Counted from the stretch's first letter, positions 26,090-34,688 are shown. The stretch: 34,779 bases of DNA from an uncultured Spirochaetota bacterium (GCA_944389415.1 CALXMF010000020.1:1-34779); one strand, 5' to 3'. The notes: generated by a model not told the origin, from the sequence alone. Numbers and translations are program-made.

Positions 26090-27751
26090 TTATTCTTTTT
26101 CTGTGCCGAATCGGAACGTATAACCAACAGACGCAAATCCCGAAAAACCGAAATTCGTATCATATTCAATACCTCCGCCAACACGGGCACCCCAAAATTC
26201 CGCTCCGGCAAAAAGCGATGTTACAGCACCAAACCGCGGAGTTCCCGCGACGCTTGAACTCACACTTGTGTTCCATAAAAACCGCATATTTGCTCCAATA
26301 TCCGCCTGCACAAATACACGGATAAAATCTTTAGGATAAAACTCAAGCCCGCCGCACGCACACACAGACACACTGTATACAGACGGCGGATTCAGATATT
26401 CTGTCGGCGTCTCATATGTGTACGGAAAATCGTCAGCAGGCAGGCTGTCTCGCAGCGAAAGAGTTCCGCCAAAAAAGAACAGAGAAGACACTGAATAGAA
26501 ATATCCCGCGTTCAGATGCAGCGTAAACCGGTACAGATTGGTATCAATGCTGCCGATTCCCGCGGAAACGGTAACATGATGCGCTGAGTTATTTTTTTGC
26601 TGCTGCAAACTGTCCGCTGCGCCCGTACCGGCGCCTGTTTCAGAAATTTGATTGCCTGTTCCACTCTGCCCCGTACCCTGTTCACTGGTGCTGCCGCCTG
26701 TTCCGATACTTTGTTCACCAGCGCCGCTGCCTGCGCTGTTATTTCCCGCCGCTCCGGAAACAGCGGAACCTGAGTGAGAAACGTTTTTTTCGTCTATGTT
26801 CCACAAAAGCAGACAGCCGTTTTCACAGCCAATAATAATGTTGTTACCAACAGGGCTGAAAGCGATTGAATTTATAAAAGAATTCTGTTTTTCGCTCTCA
26901 AACAGAGAAGAAATTTCCGCGGCGATATCGCCCGAAACGGTATTGTACACTTTTATTCCGCCGCCTTTTACGGCGAACGCAATAAGCGCGCCGTCACCGC
27001 TGAATGACGCGGTTCGTACCGCGCCGCTTTCTGCAATCGAGAGGGGATTACTTCCGTCAATATCTGAAACAATAAGATTTTCTTTGTCCCCGGCGTAGAA
27101 AATCTTTACGCCGTCGGGGCTTATCACGGCAGGCAGATCGTTTTCCACACTGCATTGAAATTCTTTTATCAGAGTGTATGACGACAAATCCCAGACACGA
27201 GCCTGTCCGTCACGCGATGTAGAAACAGTTACCGGTTTTTTGGACCGCTTTGCCGTCTCTATCCGAAAAACGGTATCATTGTGTTCACCAAGTTTTTTCT
27301 GCACAGCCTGTGATGAATATTTTAAGAGAAAATACGAACTTATTTTTTTGCCATCAGACTGCAAAAGTATTGAAGAACTGCTATCAAAATCCGCGTCAAG
27401 AACAGTGTTCTTAAAATCTGTGTTCAAAAGAGCTGAGACCTTAAAATTTTCAACTGAGTTCATACAAAGAACGTTGCCACCGCATACAGCAAGCAGGGTT
27501 TTACTGTCCGAGCTGAATTTTATGGAAATAACATCATCAGGATAATCGCTGCAGACGGTAAGAAGCGAAAATGACGCCGCGTCCCAAAAAGAAACGTTCT
27601 TACCCCATGCCGCGGCAAAATATCGCCCGTCAGGACTAAAGGCGCATGATGAAACAGGCGATTGAGTGCGAAAAAGCACTTCCTGTGCGGAAACTGTATA
27701 CGGAATAAAAAAGAACAGCAGTAAAACCTTGAGTTTTTGCAGCAATCTCAC
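26090..27751 (-). CDS. Secreted beta-propeller (WD40-like) protein with outer-membrane-barrel-like C-terminus
   Basis: The product is 553 residues. The signal peptide is at 1-22 (cleavage after VSA). Residues about 30-325 hold WD40-type repeats: FSPDGRYFAAAWG, FSSDSKTLLAV, TSRDGQARVWDLSS, FSGDGALIAFAV, FSPVGNNIIIGCENGCLLLW. A Gly/Ser/Thr/Gln/Ala-rich linker (about 330-395) follows. The last 155 residues alternate aromatic and small residues as in an outer-membrane beta-barrel (LHLNAGYFY, FGGTLSLRD, GGGIEYDTNFGFSGFASVGYTFRFG). The start is a GTG at 27751 with a GGGGTG site close by. A fusion of propeller and barrel-like domain is unusual; the barrel assignment is by pattern only. Confidence 0.8.
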   Translation of the reverse strand: MRLLQKLKVLLLFFFIPYTVSAQEVLFRTQSPVSSCAFSPDGRYFAAAWGKNVSFWDAASFSLLTVCSDYPDDVISIKFSSDSKTLLAVCGGNVLCMNSVENFKVSALLNTDFKNTVLDADFDSSSSILLQSDGKKISSYFLLKYSSQAVQKKLGEHNDTVFRIETAKRSKKPVTVSTSRDGQARVWDLSSYTLIKEFQCSVENDLPAVISPDGVKIFYAGDKENLIVSDIDGSNPLSIAESGAVRTASFSGDGALIAFAVKGGGIKVYNTVSGDIAAEISSLFESEKQNSFINSIAFSPVGNNIIIGCENGCLLLWNIDEKNVSHSGSAVSGAAGNNSAGSGAGEQSIGTGGSTSEQGTGQSGTGNQISETGAGTGAADSLQQQKNNSAHHVTVSAGIGSIDTNLYRFTLHLNAGYFYSVSSLFFFGGTLSLRDSLPADDFPYTYETPTEYLNPPSVYSVSVCACGGLEFYPKDFIRVFVQADIGANMRFLWNTSVSSSVAGTPRFGAVTSLFAGAEFWGARVGGGIEYDTNFGFSGFASVGYTFRFGTEKE

Positions 27752-27885
27752 GCTGACACCCCAATGTGTTTACTCTTAAAAAAATCCTTGCCGGCGCAGA
27801 CTGCGGAATACATGAACAAACAGCTCGGAATAACAGATATTTGCTGAGCAAAAACCAGTTTATGCTGTACGCTGCATGGTATCAA
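27748..27885 (-). CDS. Possible 45-codon leader ORF coupled to the beta-propeller gene
   Basis: A TTG at 27885, preceded by GAGGAG at 7 bases, opens a 45-codon frame. It ends in a TGA that overlaps the GTG start of the beta-propeller gene (GTGA). The peptide has no recognisable motif. The site and the overlap are typical of a coupled leader peptide, but such short frames arise by chance. Confidence 0.25.
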   Translation of the reverse strand: MIPCSVQHKLVFAQQISVIPSCLFMYSAVCAGKDFFKSKHIGVSA

Positions 27886-28074
27886 GATTTAACTCCTCGC
27901 GCTGCCCCTTGCTGATACGATACAAACTGCGGTAAATCAGGAACAGTTTTGATAAACAGAACTAAAGCGGAACCAAGTATAGCATGGTGATTTTACAAAA
28001 AACAGAGTAATGTACGCACAAAAATACCGTATACGGACTTTTTTTGCTGATAATTTGACAAGATATGGGTATAT
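27886..28074. other. Intergenic stretch between the beta-propeller unit and pgi
   Basis: About 400 bases separate the GTG at 27751 from the pgi stop. Apart from the possible leader ORF, the extended -10 and the pgi terminator, I see nothing in it. A TTGACA at 28054-28059 on the plus strand has no matching -10 and no plus-strand gene follows. Confidence 0.6.
27976..27984 (-). promoter_or_regulatory. Candidate extended -10 promoter for the beta-propeller/lipoprotein unit
   Basis: TGCTATACT on the minus strand is an extended -10 (TG-N-TATACT). There is no good -35 hexamer upstream. It would give a leader of about 215 bases before the GTG at 27751. Confidence 0.4.
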
Positions 28075-28110
28075 AAAAAATATGGCTCACAAAAATGAGC
28101 CATATTTTTT
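28075..28110 (-). terminator. Bidirectional terminator after pgi
   Basis: A perfect 15-bp inverted repeat (28075-28089 with 28096-28110) has a 6-base loop. Its outer arms are A6/T6, so a U-tract is present on both strands. It starts 45 bases after the pgi stop. Confidence 0.9.
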
Positions 28111-28155
28111 ATTGTGCATTATGTATTATTATGAGTATGAGAAGCGTAAAACAGA

Positions 28156-29727
28156 TTAAATACCAAAGAAACCGGCGTATGCTTTCAGCGCGCCGTCTAT
28201 CTGTCCCGCGAGAACTTTTTTGGTCAGTACTTTGCCAAGCTGCACGCCTTCCTGATCAAAACTGTTCAGATTCCACAGGAATCCCTGGAACATTATTTTA
28301 TTTTCATAATGAGCAAGTAATGTTCCCAGTGTTTCAGGAGTCAGCTCCTCACCGTAAATCAGACTTGAAGGTCTGCCGCCCGGAAAGTTTTTGTTCGGAT
28401 TATCATCGCTTTTTCCGCACGCGAACGCGACAATCTGCGCGGACAGATTCGCGCACAGCTTTTTCTGGCTGGTAGAACCGTCTACTTCTACATCAGCCCC
28501 GGTCTGATTCTTTTTAAATCCGATAAACTGCAGCGGAATAATATCTGTGCCCTGATGCAGCAGCTGATAGAATGAATGCTGTCCGTTTGTGCCCGGTTCG
28601 CCAAAAATGACTGGTCCTGTCGCATATGAGACAGCCTCTCCACGGCGGTTTACCTGTTTACCGTTTGATTCCATATCAGCCTGCTGCAGATGCGCCGGGA
28701 AACGGCTCAGCGCCTGACTGTACGGCAGTATAGCAGTAACTGGATATCCCTGTACATTGCGTTCATACACACCGATAAGCGCATCCAGCATAGCGGGGTT
28801 TTTCGTGATATCTTTTTCTTTTGCCGTTTCATCAGCGGCATGAGCACCTTTCAGGAAACGGTCAAATACATCCGGTCCAAAAGCGAGAGATAATACAGCA
28901 CCGCCTACAGCCGAAGTTGATGAGAAACGGCCGCCGATAAAATCATCCATATAAAAAGACGCCAAATACGCGGGATTGTTCGCCAGCGGACTTGTCTCTG
29001 ATGTGACCGCAATCATGTGTTTTGCAGGGTCAAGTCCAGCTTTTTTAAGAAAGCTTTTTACAAACAGTTCGTTAGCGAGTGTTTCCTGAGTTGTTCCGCT
29101 CTTTGAAACAAGGATAAAGATGGTATGAGCAAGGTCGGTAATACCGGCTACACCGGCTCCGTCATCGGGATCAACATTTGAAATAAAACGCGCGGTCATT
29201 TTAAGGGTGCCGTTCGCTTTTGCCCATTGTTCCAACGCAAGATACATAGCTCTGGGCCCCAGATCAGAACCTCCGATACCAATCTGGCAGACACAAGTAT
29301 ACTTTTCTCCCGCAGCGTTTACAATTTTGCCTGAATGAACATCATTGGCAAAACGGGCAATCGCGTCCTGCTGTGCTTTATAAAAAGCGTATTCATCTTT
29401 CCCGTTATATTCTACTTTTTCACCAAGCTGGCCCCGCACTAAGTGATGCAGTACTTTGCGATTCTCTCCGGTATTGATTACTGCGCCATTATACAGTTCA
29501 GCAAATTTCTCTGTCAGCTGCGCTTCATCAGCAAGTTCCTGCAAAACATGCATAATCTGCGGATTTACCTGTTTTGCTGCATAATTATACACCATTGAAG
29601 ACGCCATCGGAACTGAATATGAAGCAACCCGCTGCTCATTCAGTTCTGTCGAAATACAAACCTGCCCTTTTAATGAAAGAAGTTTTTTATAAGACTCAAG
29701 TCTGTCCAAATTTTCCCAGTTTGCCAT
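28156..29727 (-). CDS. pgi: Glucose-6-phosphate isomerase
   Basis: A 523-residue PGI that interconverts glucose-6-phosphate and fructose-6-phosphate in glycolysis and gluconeogenesis. Family marks: IGIGGSDLGPRA, SKSGTTQET, GGRFSSTSAVG (signature 1), FGEPGTNGQHSFYQLLHQG with the catalytic Glu and His, and FDQEGVQLGK near the C-terminus (signature 2). Length is normal. The ATG at 29727 is preceded by GGGAGG at 5 bases. A TATAAT at 29748-29753 without a clear -35 could start a short transcript; otherwise it is read together with argR, 82 bases upstream. A terminator follows. Confidence 0.98.
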   Translation of the reverse strand: MANWENLDRLESYKKLLSLKGQVCISTELNEQRVASYSVPMASSMVYNYAAKQVNPQIMHVLQELADEAQLTEKFAELYNGAVINTGENRKVLHHLVRGQLGEKVEYNGKDEYAFYKAQQDAIARFANDVHSGKIVNAAGEKYTCVCQIGIGGSDLGPRAMYLALEQWAKANGTLKMTARFISNVDPDDGAGVAGITDLAHTIFILVSKSGTTQETLANELFVKSFLKKAGLDPAKHMIAVTSETSPLANNPAYLASFYMDDFIGGRFSSTSAVGGAVLSLAFGPDVFDRFLKGAHAADETAKEKDITKNPAMLDALIGVYERNVQGYPVTAILPYSQALSRFPAHLQQADMESNGKQVNRRGEAVSYATGPVIFGEPGTNGQHSFYQLLHQGTDIIPLQFIGFKKNQTGADVEVDGSTSQKKLCANLSAQIVAFACGKSDDNPNKNFPGGRPSSLIYGEELTPETLGTLLAHYENKIMFQGFLWNLNSFDQEGVQLGKVLTKKVLAGQIDGALKAYAGFFGI

Positions 29728-29809
29728 TACAGCCTCCCTGATTCATTATTATAGAATTATTTTACGAATATATCCGCCTGAATACACAGATATATCCGAC
29801 ACATGCAGA

Positions 29810-30283
29810 CTAATCATCAAGTTCCGGAATACGGAGCTTCAGAGCATCAAGAAACTGCGTTCCAGTTACGCCTTCACGCAAACACACAAATACACAGTTA
29901 TCTTTACCGGCAACTGTACCCAGCACTTCATCAAACGCAAGACTGTCTACGGCAGCGGATACAATATCGGCATGCCCTGAATATGTTTTAATAACAACCA
30001 TATTGCCGGAAAAATCAATCGACACATACCCACGCATAAAATCCTGTGCGAGAGCCTGTTCCGATTCTTGCCGCTCATCATCCCCCGGCAGTGTATATAC
30101 ATATCCGTTATGACCATCAGACAGTTTACCAACTTTAAGCAGTTTCAGATCCCGGGACAGCGTCGCCTGTGTAACTTCAAAACCTTCTTTTTGCAGATAG
30201 CCAAGAAGCGCTTCCTGCGACTCTATCCGATATGATTTTATGAGCTTGCGCACCGCTTTGAGACGTGTCAGCCGCTCCTTCAC
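29810..30283 (-). CDS. argR: Arginine repressor ArgR/AhrC with altered ligand motif
   Basis: A 157-residue ArgR, a hexameric transcription regulator. The winged-helix N-terminal domain has TQATLSRDLKLL (residues 38-49) as recognition region. The C-terminal oligomerisation and ligand domain starts after about residue 85. The arginine-binding signature GT(I/V)AGDDT appears here as GTVAGKDN (122-129): the first of the two acidic residues that contact arginine in E. coli is Lys127. Corepressor specificity may therefore differ. The start is a GTG at 30283 with AGAGG 7 bases upstream. The gene is 65 bases after mutS2 and has its own promoter overlapped by two ARG-box-like sites. Confidence 0.93.
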   Translation of the reverse strand: MKERLTRLKAVRKLIKSYRIESQEALLGYLQKEGFEVTQATLSRDLKLLKVGKLSDGHNGYVYTLPGDDERQESEQALAQDFMRGYVSIDFSGNMVVIKTYSGHADIVSAAVDSLAFDEVLGTVAGKDNCVFVCLREGVTGTQFLDALKLRIPELDD

Positions 30284-30299
30284 AATAAACCTCTTTCTT

Positions 30300-30332
30300 G
30301 AATATTTATTTATTGAATATGAATAAAGATTC
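30300..30332. promoter_or_regulatory. Pair of ARG-box-like operators over the argR promoter
   Basis: GAATATTTATTT (30300-30311) and GAATAAAGATTC (30321-30332) match the GAAT-N4-ATTC core of ARG boxes, the second exactly and the first at 7 of 8 core bases. They start 21 bp apart, the spacing of tandem ARG boxes in E. coli (18-bp boxes with 3 bp between). They flank and touch the -10, as expected for autorepression. Confidence 0.6.
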
Positions 30333-30344
30333 GGGTATTGTCAA
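30316..30344 (-). promoter_or_regulatory. argR promoter
   Basis: TTGACA (30339-30344, a perfect -35) and CATATT (30316-30321) on the minus strand are 17 bases apart. The predicted start is near 30309, about 25 bases before the GTG. Confidence 0.65.
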
Positions 30345-30348
30345 GTCT

Positions 30349-32910
30349 TTATACCAAGGTTACATATGTCTTGCCGGTTCCGCCGTCCTCAGGAGGCGCG
30401 AAATGAAATTCCGCGACACCAGGATATGTTTTCAGATACTCATGCACTGCGTTCTGCAGAGCGCCTGAACCTTTGCCATGTATAATAGAAAAAGCGTGCA
30501 ACCCCTGCATTCCGGCAAGATCAAGCTGCCTTTCTAATGCGTGTACCGCTTCTTCACAGCGCATACCAAGCAGCCGCAATTCAAATACCGGAGCATTCCC
30601 GGCAATAACAGTCTGCGCATCTTTGGTATCTGAACGGACAGCCGTTACCGGCTCATGTTCCGCCAGATCTACAGAAACGACTGGCGATGACTGACACACA
30701 GCAGCATTTTTTACCACAATAAGCCGATTTGGAGGCAAGCTCATTTTCATACTGCCGAACCGCACTAACCAGTTTCCATTTTTCTCACGGCGCTCCGCGA
30801 TACCATGAGAAGTGCTGCCGCGCATCATGACTTCAGCGCCAGGAGAAATATATAACGGTTCAGTTACTCGCGCAATCGGTTCTGGAGCACGCGCCGCCGC
30901 AAGCGCAGCGGCATTTTTAAGTCTCTTCTTTTTACCAGCTTTGCTGTACGCTCGCACAGCTGCAGTCTGTGCCAGAACTTTCTCAGCCGCGGCAATATCC
31001 TGTTCCAGTTTAAGTTCCTCACTTTCAAGAAGCTGGCCTTCACGCTCTGTATACGAATCTATATCGCTGATAAACTGTTTAACAGCCTTTGTTTTTTCAC
31101 GTGTTATTTCACCTTCCCGCAGCTCACGTACCAGATTCTCAAGCATACGTCTGCTTTCCTCAAGAAAACGGCGGCTCTCAGCGGCACCATCCCGCCGCAG
31201 TTCCAACTCTTTCTGTCGGTATTCAAGTTCTTTTTTTACTGCTGTTGATTCCCGGTACGCGGCTTCCGCTTCTCGTTCATGAGTCTGAGCGAGCAGTGTA
31301 TCTAGTTCGTGGTGTTTCTGCGTAAGACCATTTATAAGCGCAGAAATATCTGTCCCGCCGCCGCCGATATACGCACGTGCTTTCTCAATAACAAAAGGCG
31401 GCAAACCACTGCGCTTCGCAATCTCAAGCGCACGGCTTTCGCCGGGCACTCCCATTACAATTCGATATGACGGCGCGAGTGTCTCTGTGTCAAACGCTAC
31501 GGATGCATTGACACAGCTTGAATGTGTATATCCATAGTTTTTCAGAATTCCATGATGCGTTGTCACCAGCACAAATGACTGGCGGATTATCAGCTCATCA
31601 AGCACCGCCATAGCTATCGCGCTGCCTTCCTGCGGATCTGTACCGCTGCCAAGCTCATCAAGCAATACCAGAGATTCCCTGTCAGCGCCTTCAAGAACTG
31701 CTGATATATTGCGCATATGACCGGAAAACGTTGATAAAGATTCATCAAGTGACTGTGAATCGCCAATATCGGCGAATATCCCCGTGAATATCGGAAGCCG
31801 GGTACCTTCTGCCGCCGGTATCGGAAAACCGCTTTGATTAAGCATAGAAAATAAGGCAAATGTCTTAATCGCCGCCGTTTTGCCGCCCGTATTTGGTCCT
31901 GTAATAATCAGCATCCGGCAGCCTTCCGCAAAGATGATATCAATCGGAACAGCAGCCTCTGCAAAAAGCGGATGACGAGCCTGTTTGAGTACAGGAGGAA
32001 GTTCTTCTCCATTGCTGCCTGTACAGCATCCGGCAAATATCCCATGCACCCGGCAGCCCCATCTGGCGGCGCCAAGCGCCATATCAAGTTCAATCAGACA
32101 TTCATGTGTTTTATGTAAATCGGCACTGTGAGACGCAATACGCGCTGTCAGTTCACGCAAAATACGCCTTGTTTCCTGCTCCAGCAGAAATTCTTCCTGC
32201 ACGAGTTCATTATTCCGGCGGACAACTTCTTCTGGCTCTATGTATACGGTTTGTCCTGTCTGAGACACTTCATGAATAATACCACGTACCTGACCGCGCT
32301 GACCGGAGCGGACAGCAAGCACTTGCCGATCCGCACGAAGAACCGGCACATCACTTTGCAGAACAGCGCGTAAAGAAGAATCAGATGTATACCGGCGCAT
32401 CGCAGTTTCTATTTCATTTCGGATACTTCTGATACGTTCTCTAATCACGCGCAGTTCCGGTAAATCACGAATCTGACCATCTTTATCTAAGATATGGAAA
32501 ATTTCCTGCTGAACAGATTCCGTATCAGGCATGGAAGCGGCAAGCGAAGCTATCATTTGTACAGGCAATCCCGCCTGCAGCGCCGTACCCAGGCGAAGAC
32601 GTGCGGTACCTGCAATTTTACAGAATGTCCCAAGAGCAAACAATTCACTTTGAGAAAGCGCTGTTCCCATAATCTGCAGCCGTGTTAAGATATCAGCAAC
32701 AGGTTCCCAGCCAGATAATGCAGAATCACGGCCAGACTGTACATATGAGATCCATTCTCTGCCGTATGTCTGTAACCGGCTGATTTCATCACTGTCAGTC
32801 AGCGGTTCACGCTGCAGCAGCCGAATAGAACTTTCCTGTGCGCAGCAACAGCCGGCAATCATGCTGCGTATACGGTAATAATCAAGCTGTGTTAGTGCAT
32901 TTGTATCCAT
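30349..32910 (-). CDS. mutS2: MutS2 with C-terminal Smr domain
   Basis: An 853-residue MutS2 (RqcU in B. subtilis), an ATPase that acts on collided ribosomes and, in some species, on recombination intermediates. The core is at about 1-330 and the ATPase has Walker A GPNTGGKT (338-345) and Walker B LVLLDELGSGTDP. A long charged coiled coil (about 520-660) is followed by a KOW-like segment (about 690-730) and the Smr domain (about 770-853) with IIHGKGSGAL. The usual LDLRG at the start of Smr reads LRLLG here. The start ATG at 32910 has no ribosome site; it is 25 bases after rsgA, so coupling is likely. Confidence 0.95.
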   Translation of the reverse strand: MDTNALTQLDYYRIRSMIAGCCCAQESSIRLLQREPLTDSDEISRLQTYGREWISYVQSGRDSALSGWEPVADILTRLQIMGTALSQSELFALGTFCKIAGTARLRLGTALQAGLPVQMIASLAASMPDTESVQQEIFHILDKDGQIRDLPELRVIRERIRSIRNEIETAMRRYTSDSSLRAVLQSDVPVLRADRQVLAVRSGQRGQVRGIIHEVSQTGQTVYIEPEEVVRRNNELVQEEFLLEQETRRILRELTARIASHSADLHKTHECLIELDMALGAARWGCRVHGIFAGCCTGSNGEELPPVLKQARHPLFAEAAVPIDIIFAEGCRMLIITGPNTGGKTAAIKTFALFSMLNQSGFPIPAAEGTRLPIFTGIFADIGDSQSLDESLSTFSGHMRNISAVLEGADRESLVLLDELGSGTDPQEGSAIAMAVLDELIIRQSFVLVTTHHGILKNYGYTHSSCVNASVAFDTETLAPSYRIVMGVPGESRALEIAKRSGLPPFVIEKARAYIGGGGTDISALINGLTQKHHELDTLLAQTHEREAEAAYRESTAVKKELEYRQKELELRRDGAAESRRFLEESRRMLENLVRELREGEITREKTKAVKQFISDIDSYTEREGQLLESEELKLEQDIAAAEKVLAQTAAVRAYSKAGKKKRLKNAAALAAARAPEPIARVTEPLYISPGAEVMMRGSTSHGIAERREKNGNWLVRFGSMKMSLPPNRLIVVKNAAVCQSSPVVSVDLAEHEPVTAVRSDTKDAQTVIAGNAPVFELRLLGMRCEEAVHALERQLDLAGMQGLHAFSIIHGKGSGALQNAVHEYLKTYPGVAEFHFAPPEDGGTGKTYVTLV

Positions 32911-32935
32911 GTATTTTTACTACTATAATTATGTA

Positions 32936-33889
32936 TCAATCATTCCAGGAACCGGATATGATCTCATCACAGATACGGCTCCAGCTGTCATAGCGGCATT
33001 GCGCAATCACACCGCTCCGCACCGCTTCTAAAATCCGGCACCCTGGTTCCGAACGGTGCGAACAAGACATTCCGAACGCGCACGTTCCGACAAACGGCTT
33101 CATTTCTTTGAAATACAGCGCAAGATCTTCAGCTGCTATATCGTGTACTACAAAACGGCGTACACCTGGTGTATCGATAACAGATGCCGGCAGCTTATTT
33201 TCACTGCCAGTTGGATTAGGCAATGACAAATGAAGCAGGATTCCTTTTGTTGTTGTATGTGTACCACGGCCGTATTTTTCAGAAAGACCGGCAGTACGCA
33301 AAGTAAATGCCGGATCGAGGGCGTTGATAATACTTGATTTTCCGACTCCTGACTGACCGATAAATGCCGTGAGTTTGCCCGCAAGCAGCGCGGCCAGTTC
33401 AGCCAATCCCTGGCCAGACCGAGCCGATACACGCAACACCCGATATCCTAAAGCGCGCCAGATATCCAGTCTGGCTGCCGTCTCATCATCAATAGTTAAA
33501 TCGCATTTATTACAGATGATAACGGGCTCTATCCCGGCGTATTCAGCCTGCGCGAGCGCACGGTCAATAAAACGAGCTCGAAACGGAGGTTCAGCAGGGG
33601 TAGTCACACATAATAGATAATCAAGATTTGCTGCGAGCAGCTGCGGCGCGCGGCCTTTTACGTTCCAGCGGACAAATTCATTCTTGCGGGGAATAAGCGC
33701 AATTATCTGCCCTTGATTATCGTTAAGCGCATCAGTACCTATCTCCACAATATCTCCCGGCGCGAGCGGATTATAGTACCCCTGAATATCTTTCAGTTTT
33801 TTACCTTTCAGTGTGCACTGGCGAATACACCCATCCGCACACTCGACAGCGAACATATTTCTGCTGCCGCTGATAACGATCCCCTGCAT
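32936..33889 (-). CDS. rsgA: Small ribosomal subunit biogenesis GTPase RsgA
   Basis: A circularly permuted GTPase acting late in 30S maturation. The order of motifs is NKCD (G4), SARSG (G5), GQSGVGKSS (G1), GRGTHTTT (G2), DTPG (G3), preceded by an OB domain and followed by a zinc-binding C-F-GMSCSHRSEPGC knuckle. I choose the ATG at 33889 (317 residues), which matches where the OB domain begins in homologues. An in-frame TTG at 33931 would add 14 residues. Neither has a ribosome site, but a TTGACA just inside the TTG extension suggests a promoter there. It lies between the acetyltransferase gene and mutS2. Confidence 0.95.
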   Translation of the reverse strand: MQGIVISGSRNMFAVECADGCIRQCTLKGKKLKDIQGYYNPLAPGDIVEIGTDALNDNQGQIIALIPRKNEFVRWNVKGRAPQLLAANLDYLLCVTTPAEPPFRARFIDRALAQAEYAGIEPVIICNKCDLTIDDETAARLDIWRALGYRVLRVSARSGQGLAELAALLAGKLTAFIGQSGVGKSSIINALDPAFTLRTAGLSEKYGRGTHTTTKGILLHLSLPNPTGSENKLPASVIDTPGVRRFVVHDIAAEDLALYFKEMKPFVGTCAFGMSCSHRSEPGCRILEAVRSGVIAQCRYDSWSRICDEIISGSWND

Positions 33890-33954
33890 ACTATCTGTAT
33901 ATTTACCGATTAAAATGCCGTTGTCAAGCAAAGAAAAGGACCTATATACTATCG

Positions 33955-34632
33955 CTAACGATTCTCTGCCCTTTCATCTGTATTAATCAATATCCCCAAC
34001 CGTTCTGCGATAGCTCTTTTTACTTTTGCAAGATCGCTGCAGCTGAGCAGCGGAATCAGTTTATCTATTTCCTGAACAGGAAGATCCCACCAGCAAAGAC
34101 GCTCAAGCAGCGCAATAAGCTCATCATCAAAACGGCGGCGCACCACACGTGCAGGATTTCCAACAGCGATAGAATACGGAGGAATATCATGTGCAACAGT
34201 ACTGTTAAAACCGATAATTGCCCCGTTGCCAATATGAACTCCGGGCATAATCACCGCATTCTGGCCAAGCCATACATCATTGCCAATAACTGTATCGCCT
34301 TTACACGGCAGCTCAGACATTGGCGGAACATCCTGTTTCCATCCATGAAATATATAAAAAGGAAATGTTGAAGGAGCGTTCATCTGATGATTAGCCCCGT
34401 TCATTACAAACGTGACATCTGCCGCTATCTGGCAGAATTTTCCAATAATCAGTTTGTCACCATAAAAATCATAATGATGGATTACCTGTTCTTCAAAATC
34501 AGAACCGCTGAAATAGGTAAAATCACCGACAATGATATTCGGATTTGTTATTGACGGCTTTACATACATAACATTCCTATATCCCGGCACGGGATATAAT
34601 GTATTGGGCTCAGGGATGTTTTCTTTGTACAT
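33955..34632 (-). CDS. vat: Vat-family xenobiotic (streptogramin A) O-acetyltransferase
   Basis: A 225-residue left-handed beta-helix acetyltransferase of the xenobiotic acetyltransferase group. The pattern GKFCQIA...VMNGANHQM, FPFYIFHGW, LPCKGDTVIGNDVWLGQNA, GNPARVVRRRF and the trailing CWWDLP closely follow the Vat proteins that acetylate streptogramin A antibiotics with acetyl-CoA. The catalytic His is at position 82, the same number as in VatD from memory. The start at 34632 has AGGAGGTG with a 5-base spacer measured from AGGAGG; an ATG 7 codons earlier contains that ribosome site and is rejected. Actual substrate is unknown; chromosomal Vat-like proteins need not confer resistance. It leads into rsgA but is functionally unrelated. 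Confidence 0.87.
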   Translation of the reverse strand: MYKENIPEPNTLYPVPGYRNVMYVKPSITNPNIIVGDFTYFSGSDFEEQVIHHYDFYGDKLIIGKFCQIAADVTFVMNGANHQMNAPSTFPFYIFHGWKQDVPPMSELPCKGDTVIGNDVWLGQNAVIMPGVHIGNGAIIGFNSTVAHDIPPYSIAVGNPARVVRRRFDDELIALLERLCWWDLPVQEIDKLIPLLSCSDLAKVKRAIAERLGILINTDERAENR

Positions 34633-34655
34633 ATTCACCTCCTCTCTATACATAC

Positions 34656-34688
34656 CAGTATACTAACAATCTACAATACAGTATACTA
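34656..34688. promoter_or_regulatory. Twin palindromic operator candidates upstream of the acetyltransferase
   Basis: CAGTATACTA occurs at 34656-34665 and again at 34679-34688, 23 bp apart, each with a perfect AGTATACT palindrome. The sites flank the predicted transcription start, as expected for a repressor dimer pair. Confidence 0.5.

Noticed and set aside
28054-28059. Consensus TTGACA on the plus strand near the pgi terminator
   Set aside because: No matching -10 at 16-18 bases and no plus-strand gene downstream.
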